Assembly (NCBI GenBank): GCA_947598455.1
Contig: CANQFI010000010.1
Span: 1 to 23,720, forward strand
From: an uncultured Bacilli bacterium
GTDB taxonomy: Bacteria; Bacillota_I; Bacilli_A; RF39; UBA660
DNA: 23,720 nucleotides
Reading direction: 5' to 3'
Shown here: piece after piece, positions 1-8,045 of the stretch
Numbering within the stretch: the first letter of the stretch is position 1
How the letters are laid out: the number at the start of each line of letters is the position of its first letter
Translations under genes and position numbers: made by a program
The notes under the pieces: generated by a model
Databases searched by the model: none
Seen by the model: the letters and a program-made list of their open reading frames with translations, nothing else
Told to the model about the DNA's origin: nothing

Positions 1-530
1 ACTAATGTTAAAGTTAATCCAATTGCAATTCCCGCAAAACAATTTTCTTTTTTAGTTGTAGATAAAACAACTAAAACAAATATAAAGGTTAAAATTGTTT
101 CAATTAAAAACGCAATACCAGCAGTAACTTCAATTGTTGGAGCATAAGTTTGTAATGAACTTAATGATCCGAATCCATTAGCACCTAATGATTGAGAGCT
201 ACCAAATATTAACATTAATATAGCTGCTCCAGCAATAGCACCAAGAACTTGTAATACAACATATTCTATGCATTCAATTACGCCAATACGGCCATCTATT
301 AAACAAGCTACAGAAACTGCAGGATTAACATGCGCTCCTGATACTTTACCCATAGTATAAACTATAGCAGTTAACACAAGCCCAAAAGCTAAAGCAATAA
401 CAATTACTGTAAATGGCAATGCAACTCCTAAAACATTTGTAAAGCAAGTATTAACAACTACGGCTGTTCCACAACCAAATATAACTAATAACATAGTACC
501 TACAAATTCACAAATCCATTTTTTAATCAT
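1..530 (-). CDS. Aquaporin (MIP family), AqpZ-like, C-terminal part cut off by the window edge
   Basis: Channel protein of the major intrinsic protein family for passive movement of water or small neutral solutes across the cytoplasmic membrane. Reading leftward from ATG at 530 gives 176 residues: a first helix with GCGTAVV, the half-helix loop SGAHVNPAVS with the first NPA box at residues 69-71, then further hydrophobic segments ending with GIAIGLTLTLV. The second NPA box lies outside the window. The segment order and the short loops resemble AqpZ (water channel) more than the longer glycerol facilitator GlpF, but the selectivity filter cannot be judged without the missing half. The start is supported by AAGGAGG 7 bases upstream. 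It diverges from the small membrane protein at 630, with promoters in the 100-bp gap. The family is clear; the substrate is inferred. Confidence 0.9.
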   Translation of the reverse strand, partial: MIKKWICEFVGTMLLVIFGCGTAVVVNTCFTNVLGVALPFTVIVIALAFGLVLTAIVYTMGKVSGAHVNPAVSVACLIDGRIGVIECIEYVVLQVLGAIAGAAILMLIFGSSQSLGANGFGSLSSLQTYAPTIEVTAGIAFLIETILTFIFVLVVLSTTKKENCFAGIAIGLTLTL

Positions 531-550
531 ATCAAATCCTCCTTGTAGAT

Positions 551-580
551 ATTATATCACTTCTTGAAAAATTATGTAAA
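551..580 (-). promoter_or_regulatory. Promoter of the aquaporin gene
   Basis: On the minus strand a TTTACA box (575-580) is followed after 18 bases by a perfect TATAAT (551-556). The AAGGAGG ribosome site and ATG of the aquaporin gene follow. It overlaps the divergent promoter reading the other way. Confidence 0.6.
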
Positions 581-594
581 AATTATGATATAAT
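564..594 (+). promoter_or_regulatory. Promoter of the small membrane protein gene at 630
   Basis: TTGAAA at 564-569 and TATAAT at 589-594, with a rather long 19-base spacer. The -35 box sits between the -10 and -35 boxes of the opposing aquaporin promoter, so the two polymerases would compete for the same DNA. Confidence 0.45.
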
Positions 595-629
595 TCTATT
601 ATATATAATAGTTATAGTAAGGAGAGTTT

Positions 630-1031
630 ATGAAAAATTTTATTAAAAGATCAATTTTATTTATTATCATCATTGTATTATTAATAGCCGTTTTATATGT
701 TGGTTATCTAGCTTATACTGATATTAAAGCTTCTAATGCAAAAGATTATTTAATTGAAAGATATGGCTTTGATAAAAAAGAAATAAAAGCTACCAAAAGT
801 ACTGAATTTGTTTACGAAGACATTGCTAACTGTGAAACATTATGGTTAAAGAAGTGTAGTTCCGATAAAAATCTTCATTACAAACATACATTTAAATTAA
901 AAGATGGTACAGAAATTCATGTTACTGAAACAGTAGATCGTGATTTTGATGATGATTATAATGGTCAAGTAATTAAATATAATCGCAAATCTGAAAAAGA
1001 TTTAAATCAAAATAATAACAAAAATTCTTAA
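630..1031 (+). CDS. Small membrane-anchored protein of unknown function
   Basis: A 133-aa protein with one strong hydrophobic segment at about residues 8-29 preceded by Lys/Arg, so it is either an N-terminal anchor or an uncleaved signal. The remaining ~100 residues are a small charged domain that would face outside, containing two cysteines (in NCETLWLKKC) close enough to form a disulfide. It ends in an Asn/Lys-rich tail. The segment AKDYLIERYGFDKKEI recalls small Bacillota proteins of the DUF3139/YfjL kind, but this is only a resemblance. The start is supported by AAGGAGAG 7 bases upstream. The gene ends in a perfect hairpin terminator and appears to be a single-gene unit. Confidence 0.8.
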   Translation: MKNFIKRSILFIIIIVLLIAVLYVGYLAYTDIKASNAKDYLIERYGFDKKEIKATKSTEFVYEDIANCETLWLKKCSSDKNLHYKHTFKLKDGTEIHVTETVDRDFDDDYNGQVIKYNRKSEKDLNQNNNKNS

Positions 1032-1036
1032 AATTC

Positions 1037-1064
1037 AAAACGAGAAATGCCAATTTCTCGTTTT
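1037..1064. terminator. Bidirectional terminator between convergent genes
   Basis: A perfect 12-bp inverted repeat, AAAACGAGAAAT / ATTTCTCGTTTT with a GCCA loop, gives A and T runs on both sides and so can stop transcription from either direction. Its right arm contains the first bases of the stop codon of the CCA-like gene (1063-1065). Confidence 0.85.
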
Positions 1065-2358
1065 AATTTTCAGGAATTAAATTAGTAACTATATAATCAA
1101 CTAATTTTTCACGATTATTTTTCAACTTTCCATTAATTATATCTTGATAAATATTATTTAATACTTCCCCAATTTCATCTTGCTTTATTCCAAGATTTAA
1201 TAAGTCTTTACCAGTAATTTTTAATTCATTCTTTTTAATAAAAGCCGTTTTTCTATTAAATTTCTTTAATCTTTCATACTCATTTTCTATATTAGTCATT
1301 TCACTAACATAAGCTGGATTTTTAGCATATTGATTAGCTTTTTTAACTTTATATAAATCTTCAATATTTTCAATTCCAAACTTAGTTAAAAATTGTTTAA
1401 CTAATACATCATTATCTGGTAATTTATAATCATGATATTCTATTAATTTAGTAACTTTTTGTATTAATTTCTTATTAAATTTTAATCTATTCATTATCTC
1501 CCGTGCCATATCTGCACTACGTTTAGCATGATTAGGATATTCACCTACTCCTTCACTATTTTTTACATAAGTAAAAGGTTTAGCAATATCATGAAACAAC
1601 ATAGCTAGTCTTAAATCTAATTTAGGCTCTACAACTTTTAAAGAAACAAAAGTATGTTCCAAAGCATCATATATATGAGTAGGATCATTTTGATCATATT
1701 TTTCAAGCAAAGCTAACTCAGGAATAAATTCCAAAAATATTTCAAAATATTTCTTTATATAAAAATCACATCTAGGAACAACCAAAATTTTACATAATTC
1801 ATCTCTAATTCTCTCAACTGGAACTTTCTTTAATAAATCTTTATCATCTTTCATATATGCTTGTGTATCCATATCAATACGCATCGCATATTCTCCAGAT
1901 AATCTTATCGCTCTTAAAATACGTAATGGATCATTAATAAAGATTTCATCATCTTCTCCATTTAATTTAATGACTTTATTATTTATATCTCTTATTCCTG
2001 TATTATAGTCAATAAGACCATCTTCATCAGAATAAGCTAAAGCATTCATTGTAAAATCTCTAGCAGCTAAATCATCTTCTAAAGTATTAGATTTTCCGCG
2101 ATACTTAGCTACTTCCATTGGAAATTTAGAATTAACAATTCCTAAATGTGAATCATTTTCTCCACAATAGTAAGTATTATAATCTTTTAAAGCACTTTTA
2201 ATTTGTTCCAAAGAGGCATTTGTACTTATATTATAATTAGTTGGTTTTAACTGCATCACCCAATTGCGTACTGCTCCACCAACAATATATGCTTCATAAC
2301 CTTTTTCATTTATAATGTTTAATACTTCATTAACAGGTTTAGGTATAACTATGTTCAT
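1063..2358 (-). CDS. CCA-adding-enzyme/poly(A) polymerase family protein with HD domain; nucleotidyltransferase signature lacks its catalytic aspartates
   Basis: Class II CCA tRNA nucleotidyltransferase family by overall layout (431 aa, usual length). The N-terminal polymerase-beta-like fold has VGGAVR at 26-31, then DFTMNALAY at 101-109 and DPLRILRAIR at 143-152. A tRNA-binding-type segment (VERIRDEL) is followed by an HD phosphohydrolase domain with H235, H256-D257, H277 and H309-D310. The signature G-G-x-V-R-D...D-x-D is altered: R31-N32 replaces R-D, and N41-Y42-N43 replaces the metal-binding D-x-D. The RRD motif reads A99-R100-D101. The codons are plain AAT in the DNA, so this is not a reading error on my side. 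An intact HD site with a dead transferase site suggests a 2',3'-cyclic phosphodiesterase or phosphatase role, or a second CCA enzyme elsewhere. The start has CGGAGG upstream. Family sure; activity uncertain. Confidence 0.88.
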   Translation of the reverse strand: MNIVIPKPVNEVLNIINEKGYEAYIVGGAVRNWVMQLKPTNYNISTNASLEQIKSALKDYNTYYCGENDSHLGIVNSKFPMEVAKYRGKSNTLEDDLAARDFTMNALAYSDEDGLIDYNTGIRDINNKVIKLNGEDDEIFINDPLRILRAIRLSGEYAMRIDMDTQAYMKDDKDLLKKVPVERIRDELCKILVVPRCDFYIKKYFEIFLEFIPELALLEKYDQNDPTHIYDALEHTFVSLKVVEPKLDLRLAMLFHDIAKPFTYVKNSEGVGEYPNHAKRSADMAREIMNRLKFNKKLIQKVTKLIEYHDYKLPDNDVLVKQFLTKFGIENIEDLYKVKKANQYAKNPAYVSEMTNIENEYERLKKFNRKTAFIKKNELKITGKDLLNLGIKQDEIGEVLNNIYQDIINGKLKNNREKLVDYIVTNLIPEN

Positions 2359-2384
2359 ATAAGTGCCTCCGTATCTTTTTACCC

Positions 2385-2412
2385 TCTATATTATTATACT
2401 TAAAATTGTCAA
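2385..2412 (-). promoter_or_regulatory. Promoter of the CCA-like gene
   Basis: On the minus strand a perfect TTGACA (2407-2412) is followed after 16 bases by TATAGA (2385-2390). An alternative, better -10 (TATAAT) within the spacer has no matching -35. The gene's ATG is 27 bases downstream, preceded by CGGAGG. Confidence 0.55.
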
Positions 2413-2442
2413 ATTTGTATAGTAATTATTAAGAACTAAAGT

Positions 2443-2478
2443 AAAATAAATAATTAAAATTATTATATTTTACATTAA
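2443..2478. repeat. AT-rich repeat, copy 1 (second copy at 17413-17446)
   Basis: A 22-base block (AAAATAAATAATTAAAATTATT), then a few variable bases, then TTTTACATTAA; both blocks recur exactly and in the same order at 17413-17446. The first block includes a 7-bp palindrome AATAATT/AATTATT. At both sites the repeat lies just upstream of a minus-strand gene. In the second copy it lies downstream of a tnpB fragment on the same strand, so it may mark the right end of a related IS200/IS605-type element. Confidence 0.5.
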
Positions 2479-2560
2479 CTCCTACTCCTTATTCTTGTTT
2501 TATCGGAGTCTCCCCTTCACAAGCCTAACTTCCAATAGTCGCTATCACACATTTTTAAGA
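2468..2560 (-). other. Relatively GC-rich non-coding segment, possible structured RNA or remnant IS right end
   Basis: In a window of about 25% G+C this ~90-bp stretch is visibly richer (near 45% by eye) and carries no open reading frame. On the minus strand it contains CTTGT ... ACAAG enclosing GGGGAGACTCC, which can form a nested hairpin, and ends at the AT-rich repeat 2443-2478. I do not recognise a known riboswitch, 6S, SRP, tmRNA or RNase P core. Downstream sequences of tnpB genes (omega-RNA regions) can look like this, and the shared repeat beside a tnpB fragment at 17.4 kb favours that reading, but no tnpB coding sequence is visible here. Confidence 0.35.
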
Positions 2561-2582
2561 ACTTTCCTATAAGATTTAAAAA

Positions 2583-2607
2583 AACAACATAATCCATCTA
2601 TGTTGTT
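2583..2607 (-). terminator. Terminator of the membrane-protein cluster
   Basis: A perfect 9-bp stem AACAACATA / TATGTTGTT with a 7-base loop, followed on the minus strand by a run of seven T. It lies 8 bases after the stop of the 63-aa gene and closes the minus-strand cluster that starts near 7.2 kb. Confidence 0.8.
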
Positions 2608-2614
2608 CTTTTAT

Positions 2615-2806
2615 TTATAAATCATATTCATCAGTATTTAATAACCAATCATTTATTTCATTACTATGATTTAAATAATATTCATAATATTTTAAATTAT
2701 TTGTCTTTTCAAAAACATCTAACAATTTTTCATTATTGCTTTTCTCTTCTAAAGAAATACCATTACTTAAAACATATTCTTTTATTTGATCTAGTGTCGG
2801 CTCCAT
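2615..2806 (-). CDS. Small acidic protein of unknown function, last gene of the membrane cluster
   Basis: A 63-aa soluble protein, helical and acidic, with no membrane segment, no cysteine and no motif I recognise. Its ATG lies 9 bases after the stop of the 863-aa membrane protein, and no strong Shine-Dalgarno site is visible, so translation probably depends on ribosomes finishing the upstream gene. A strong terminator follows. Codon use matches its neighbours. Its position suggests a job connected with the large membrane protein, but that rests on context only. Confidence 0.6.
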   Translation of the reverse strand: MEPTLDQIKEYVLSNGISLEEKSNNEKLLDVFEKTNNLKYYEYYLNHSNEINDWLLNTDEYDL

Positions 2807-2815
2807 ATAATTTAC

Positions 2816-5407
2816 TTAATTTGTTTTCTCTCCTTTCTTTCTACGTCCTCTTTTTTTAGGAACATTTTCTACTTTATCACCTATTTTATTCTTTTTTATT
2901 ATCTTTTCATCTTTATTTTTTTCATTTACTTTCTCTTTATTAACTGGTATATTTTCTATAACTTTTTCTATTTCACTAGTAATCTTTTCCGTACTCTCTA
3001 AATTACTTATTTCTGTATTTAAACTTTCAACTTTTTCTTCTTTTCCTTCATTATCCGAAAAAACTTCATTGATTAAAGGTACCATATCTTTTTTAGCTTT
3101 CTTTTGTTTAAATTTTTCATCAAACATTGCAAAAACAATTAAGCCCATACCAATAACTAATATATAGAAATACCATGGAATTTGTGCCCAAAATTCAAAC
3201 GTTAAATAAACAATATTTACAACCATAACTATAAGTGACTCATATAAATAATGACGCCATTTTTTTATAAAACTAATTATTGATATAATAAATAAGAAAC
3301 TCATAATAATTAATGCATCATTTACCTCTTTAATTACAAAAAAACTTATTAAAGAAATAATTGCAAATCCAAAGCACCCAATAAATGTATCAAAGCCATT
3401 CTTTATAAAGTTTAATACAAATATCGACATTGTAATAACGGCAACATAAAAACCAATGATATATAATGAATTAAAATTAATATCAAAATAATCTAAAGCA
3501 GAAATATATAAACCCAAAAGACTAATTATATTAACAAATCTAAATGCATAATTTTTATCTTTATAATTTCTAATTAAATGAACAATACTCCATAAAAGTA
3601 ATATTGCAAAAAAGATCAAATTATTATAATTAAAGGTAAAAGCTGCCGTAACAATAGCAACTAAGGATACTCCTGAATAAAAAGTAAATTTTTTATGAAA
3701 TAAAGACATAATTGTATATATTGAAACTAAAATATAACTTAATACTAATGTAATTGAATTATCATTCATTACAAATAATGACAAACTAGTTAACATTGGT
3801 ATAATCAATAAAATTTCATCTAATTTTTCTAATTTAATATATACCATCATCATTATTAAAGGAATTAATACTGCATATGTTTCAACAAGTAAGAATGATT
3901 CTATCATTAATATTGTAACAATTAATATTCTTGACCATTCATCTTTAAGATTATCAAATAAAAGTTCAAATGAATATATTAATAAAACAGATACTAAAGG
4001 AATATATTTTGCATATTCAAAGATATCACATATATAGAATATATCCATAAATATCGAAGTAAATAATGCATAGGATGCTGCTCTATAAATTGACTTCTTC
4101 GTTATAACATACATTACTAAATACAATATTAAACCTGCTACAAAAGTTAATAAATAATAGATTGTTTTATTTGGAAAGTTTAAAGAATCTAAAATAAATA
4201 ATAATCCAACAACAGATTCAATAATATATAATACAGATTTAACCTTTTCATTTTTTATTACCTTTGTTAATAAAATTAAAGGAATAATTCCTAATATATA
4301 TACAAAGTAAGGTGAAACATCTATTTTATTAATAATTGTTAAATTAATAACATAAGTAATTATAAATAACACAAGATTATATACTTTAGTATTTTTTTCA
4401 CTACCTTTAGAATAGCAAGTATAATAATAAATTGTATAAAATACCATCGCTATATAAACTATTAAATTTTCTGTATACATCATTGTCAAAGCTAAAAATC
4501 CTAAAATAATATAACTTAAAACATTATTAGATATTTTATAAGCTTTTTTATCTAAATAATTACCATGTATAATTATATATAATAAAATATTATATATAGA
4601 TAAAACAAATAAAATTGCTTCAAAACTAATATTAAAATGAATTGTTATAAACAACACTGCTAAAACTTCTGCAATATAACTCATTATTTTACTAACTGTA
4701 TCTTTTTTTAACCATCCTATAACTTTATATAAAATATCTGAAAATACAAAAGTTAAAGAAAAATATAATATCGCTCCTTTTCCATTAATTGACAAATAAT
4801 CTCCTATTAATTCAAATGATGATAATGATAAAAGAATTATTGGTACAAAACATAAAGCTAAATAATTAAATACTTTTGCTACTTTTTCTATTTTTAGCTT
4901 ATTATTACATAAATATCCAAACAAACAAAAGATTACTTGAATTAAAACCAACACACCAGTTTTAATAATTCCTGAGGTAGTTTCCCAAGAAGAAGCTAGA
5001 AATATAATTGATGCTACAACTACAAGTAATGCTCCAACTATCATTAAAATTGAATTTGAAGTTCGATGTTTTTCTTCTTCTGTTAGTGTTTTTTTTGTCT
5101 TAATTGTTTCCTGTTTATAAGTATATGTAGGTTTTAAACTATTGTACTCTTCTATACTTATTTCAAAAGCAGCATAAATTGGTGCTCCAGTTTGCGAATT
5201 ATATTTTACAATTTTATATGGATTTTCAAATATTGGATTACCAGTTTCAGGATTATATCCCAATAAACGACATTGATCTAAATAAATTGGTGCTCCAGTC
5301 TGCGTATTGTATGCAACTAATTTTCTTATAGGTTTAGGTCTATCATTATAAAATTCAACTATTATAGCTATCAAAATTATTATGCCCAATATTACTATAA
5401 ATTCCAT
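2816..5407 (-). CDS. Large multispanning membrane protein with three N-terminal 18-residue repeats
   Basis: An 863-aa integral membrane protein. Residues 3-19 are a first membrane segment, followed by a basic stretch (PKPIRK) that should be cytoplasmic. Three repeats with exact 18-residue spacing come next: YNTQTGAPIY (33-42), YNPETGNPIF (51-60), YNSQTGAPIY (69-78). From about residue 117 to 765 there are some twenty or more hydrophobic helices. Their first pair (GALLVVVASIIFLASSW) resembles the DUF2157 type of membrane protein. The last ~95 residues are a highly charged Lys/Glu tail ending in KKRGRRKKGEKTN, probably cytoplasmic. It lies between the DUF2207 gene and a 63-aa gene. A TATAAT box at 5427-5432 and AAGGATGTGG before the ATG suggest its own promoter as well as read-through. 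Function is unknown; transport or envelope roles are guesses. Confidence 0.8.
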   Translation of the reverse strand: MEFIVILGIIILIAIIVEFYNDRPKPIRKLVAYNTQTGAPIYLDQCRLLGYNPETGNPIFENPYKIVKYNSQTGAPIYAAFEISIEEYNSLKPTYTYKQETIKTKKTLTEEEKHRTSNSILMIVGALLVVVASIIFLASSWETTSGIIKTGVLVLIQVIFCLFGYLCNNKLKIEKVAKVFNYLALCFVPIILLSLSSFELIGDYLSINGKGAILYFSLTFVFSDILYKVIGWLKKDTVSKIMSYIAEVLAVLFITIHFNISFEAILFVLSIYNILLYIIIHGNYLDKKAYKISNNVLSYIILGFLALTMMYTENLIVYIAMVFYTIYYYTCYSKGSEKNTKVYNLVLFIITYVINLTIINKIDVSPYFVYILGIIPLILLTKVIKNEKVKSVLYIIESVVGLLFILDSLNFPNKTIYYLLTFVAGLILYLVMYVITKKSIYRAASYALFTSIFMDIFYICDIFEYAKYIPLVSVLLIYSFELLFDNLKDEWSRILIVTILMIESFLLVETYAVLIPLIMMMVYIKLEKLDEILLIIPMLTSLSLFVMNDNSITLVLSYILVSIYTIMSLFHKKFTFYSGVSLVAIVTAAFTFNYNNLIFFAILLLWSIVHLIRNYKDKNYAFRFVNIISLLGLYISALDYFDINFNSLYIIGFYVAVITMSIFVLNFIKNGFDTFIGCFGFAIISLISFFVIKEVNDALIIMSFLFIISIISFIKKWRHYLYESLIVMVVNIVYLTFEFWAQIPWYFYILVIGMGLIVFAMFDEKFKQKKAKKDMVPLINEVFSDNEGKEEKVESLNTEISNLESTEKITSEIEKVIENIPVNKEKVNEKNKDEKIIKKNKIGDKVENVPKKRGRRKKGEKTN

Positions 5408-5443
5408 ATTACCACATCCTTTTATTATTATATCACATCAAAA

Positions 5444-5464
5444 GAAGAACTAGTTAAGTTCTTC
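5444..5464 (-). terminator. Hairpin at the end of the DUF2207 gene, stop codon in the loop
   Basis: A perfect 7-bp stem GAAGAAC / GTTCTTC with a 7-base loop; on the minus strand it is followed by only four T, so it may be a partial terminator. The TAG stop of the gene straddles stem and loop (5450-5452). A TATAAT box for the next gene starts 12 bases further on. Confidence 0.55.
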
Positions 5465-7189
5465 ATTTTTCTTGATTAAAACACATTTTAATCTTTTTAA
5501 AGAATTACCAAATTTCGTAATAGTAAAATCATCTTTTAGCTTATACCAACTTAGTTTTTTAACTTCACATTCTTTAAGCAAATTAAAAACTTTATCAAAA
5601 TTACCTAATACATAAGAATAAGCTAATAAATCAAATAAATAATTTTTATTTTTCTTTAAAACCAATTCCAAATTATTTTTATCACATGTATCAACAAATA
5701 TTCTTAATCCTTCTAATTTAGCATAAACTTTACTACCATATAATGTTTTTTTAGGCATAAATTTATATAAAACTAATATCATTATTACACAAATAAAACT
5801 TATCAAAAAAGCCATTGTATATATTAAATTTCTTTTAAAAGAAGGAATTAATAAAATAAAGCATAACAAAACTACTAATATACTAATAAACATCCTTTTA
5901 ACATTTTTACTCTTTTTAGAAAAATCATCTAATTTAATACTATCTGTTATACTAATTAAAACTTTTAAAGCAATAATGCTATAAAAAACAGATAATGGTA
6001 ATAAATATAATTTATTTATTTCTATAAAAGGTACTGAAGTAACAAGAACCAATATTATTGCTACAAAAAATATTAAAATATTCTTTTTTCTATCAGATTC
6101 TAACTCATAATATATTGATTTTTCTTCATTATTATTTACAGCCGGCAAAATATTAGTTAAAGTTCTTCTATATCTATATCCCAATTCTTGAGAACTAACC
6201 TTTTTTTCTAATTTTTCATCTTGTTTAACTTGTTTTTTAGAAGTAACAATATCGATATACTCTGATAATGTAATCTTTAAATTTTTTCTAAATAAAGATT
6301 TAATAAATACTTCTTCTTTATAATTATCACCATCATAATCTTTTACTCTTTCAAGATAAAATACATTATTTTGTTCTTCATAAATTTTAATATATCCTTT
6401 ATTAGCTAAATATATCAAAAAAGCAAACACATCATCTTCTGTAACAACCTCATTTTTTACTAACGCTATATCTAATGGTGTTAATTCTTTAGGTAAAGAA
6501 AATGATTTAACTATATTTACTTTCAAATCTTTACCATAATGTTTCCATATAAAATAACTTACTATAAGTAGTATAATAGGTACAAAAATTACCAAAGAAT
6601 GAATATAATTTAAATATATTTGATTATATCTAACTTCTAAAACTATTTTATCTCCAGTTAATAAAGCTTTATTATATGATCCTACTATCTTATTACCATC
6701 GATTTTATAATTAATATCATTTGTTATATCTTCCCCATCATATGTAAATCTAATATTTTCTTTAGTAACTGAAACAGGCAAATTTATGGTAAATGAACTT
6801 TCTTTAATTATACTATCATAACTATTAATTATATCAATAGTATAAAAATCTTTATTACTATTATTAGGTAATGTATAAGCTATTTTATAACCACTATTCA
6901 CCTTCCCACGACTATTATTAATAGTAATTACCTTTTTATCAGTAGTTTCAACCTCATAGCTAGAATTAATATCATAATCAATAACTTTATAAGGTAATTC
7001 TTTCTTGATAACTGCATCCATTTTACGAGCCGTTATTTCTATATTTTCTACTACTTCATAGTTATTATCACTATTAATAGAAATTATTGTATTATAACTA
7101 TCAATTTGATAATCCTCAGAAGCAAAACATGTTATAGGAAAACACATTAAAAACACTACTACAAAAAAAGAAATAGTTTTTTTCATCAT
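5450..7189 (-). CDS. DUF2207-family membrane protein with signal peptide
   Basis: A 579-aa protein of the DUF2207 (YciQ-like) family, whose biochemical role is not established. Residues 1-23 form a signal peptide (ends CFAS). An extracellular beta-rich domain of about 170 residues follows, then a membrane helix at about 198-215 and the typical WKHYGKD after it. A cytoplasmic winged-helix-like part (LTPLDIALVKNEVVTEDD to GYIKI) comes next, then a further four hydrophobic segments and a C-terminal cytoplasmic part with LLAYSYVLG, matching the usual C-terminal YAIALG stretch of the family. The start ATG ATG is preceded by AAGGTAGTG. It heads the minus-strand membrane cluster and diverges from the gene at 7287. 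Confidence 0.85.
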   Translation of the reverse strand: MMKKTISFFVVVFLMCFPITCFASEDYQIDSYNTIISINSDNNYEVVENIEITARKMDAVIKKELPYKVIDYDINSSYEVETTDKKVITINNSRGKVNSGYKIAYTLPNNSNKDFYTIDIINSYDSIIKESSFTINLPVSVTKENIRFTYDGEDITNDINYKIDGNKIVGSYNKALLTGDKIVLEVRYNQIYLNYIHSLVIFVPIILLIVSYFIWKHYGKDLKVNIVKSFSLPKELTPLDIALVKNEVVTEDDVFAFLIYLANKGYIKIYEEQNNVFYLERVKDYDGDNYKEEVFIKSLFRKNLKITLSEYIDIVTSKKQVKQDEKLEKKVSSQELGYRYRRTLTNILPAVNNNEEKSIYYELESDRKKNILIFFVAIILVLVTSVPFIEINKLYLLPLSVFYSIIALKVLISITDSIKLDDFSKKSKNVKRMFISILVVLLCFILLIPSFKRNLIYTMAFLISFICVIMILVLYKFMPKKTLYGSKVYAKLEGLRIFVDTCDKNNLELVLKKNKNYLFDLLAYSYVLGNFDKVFNLLKECEVKKLSWYKLKDDFTITKFGNSLKRLKCVLIKKNEELN

Positions 7190-7255
7190 ATCACACTACC
7201 TTATTATTTTTATTATAACATTTTTATTTCAACAAAACTATACACTTTTTACCAT

Positions 7256-7267
7256 TTATGCTACAAT
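7256..7267 (+). promoter_or_regulatory. Extended -10 promoter of the gene at 7287
   Basis: TGCTACAAT (-10 box TACAAT at 7262-7267 with the TG extension) lies 20 bases before the ATG, with no good -35 box at the expected place. Confidence 0.4.
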
Positions 7268-7286
7268 ACACTTTAGGTGATTTCAT

Positions 7287-8045
7287 ATGTTTGATAAATT
7301 TAAAAAGAAAGAACAAAAGAAAGAATTAACACTTCTTGATATTCTTGAAAAAAAATACTCAGATAATCTAAATCAATATGTTGAATTCAATGTAAAGCAT
7401 TATGAAGAATTTAATATAAATACAAACGAAGAGCAAAAAGCTCTATTAATAGATGAATATAATAATGCAGTATCTGAAATAGTTAATTATTTATTTCGTA
7501 AATTTCCAAATAATATTTTTGATAGTAATTTATCAACTGAAATAATTATAACTGATATGTATGAAAACTTACCTTCCATTGCTTTTAATATGTTAAGAAT
7601 ACCTACTTATCCTGATATAATTGATGTACTTAGAGGAACTTATCCAACTCATTTTCATACTAAAGGAGACAAAATAAATGAAGCTGAATATGTTCAAGTT
7701 TTACCAGGGTTATTACCTTCATTAAGAAGTGAAAAAATAAATAAAATATTTAAAGGTTTGACAATTAGAGAGACAAGAGACTTACTAAAACAAATGCATA
7801 TTTTACCAATAGAAAATGAGTTAGATAAAGTAATAAAAGATTATGACGATAGAAATAATATCTATAAAAATTTCTTAAAAAGTGTTATTTATTCATTATT
7901 AAGTAAAGATTATACTGAAGCAGGCATTAAAAGAGCTCGTTTATTTGCAGCAAGTTTTGATGTAGATTTCAACTTTGAACCTTATGATACCCTAATTACC
8001 ACAGATCAAAAACTAAAATTAAACCCAAAAACTATTAATAATTAA
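7287..8045 (+). CDS. Cytosolic protein of unknown function
   Basis: A 252-aa soluble, mostly helical protein with a Lys-rich N-terminus. No membrane segment, nucleotide-binding motif or catalytic signature is visible. Notable stretches are RIPTYPDIIDVLRGTYP with THFHTKGDK and a conserved-looking PGLLPSLRSEKINK, which suggest a folded domain rather than a filler protein. The start is supported by AGGTGATT 5 bases upstream, the same ribosome-site style as several neighbours. It is transcribed alone: it diverges from the DUF2207 gene and ends in a terminator that contains its stop codon. Confidence 0.75.
   Translation: MFDKFKKKEQKKELTLLDILEKKYSDNLNQYVEFNVKHYEEFNINTNEEQKALLIDEYNNAVSEIVNYLFRKFPNNIFDSNLSTEIIITDMYENLPSIAFNMLRIPTYPDIIDVLRGTYPTHFHTKGDKINEAEYVQVLPGLLPSLRSEKINKIFKGLTIRETRDLLKQMHILPIENELDKVIKDYDDRNNIYKNFLKSVIYSLLSKDYTEAGIKRARLFAASFDVDFNFEPYDTLITTDQKLKLNPKTINN

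Noticed and set aside
2443..2560. tRNA or known riboswitch in the GC-rich intergenic island
   Set aside because: No cloverleaf, T-loop GTTCRA or known riboswitch core could be found on either strand.
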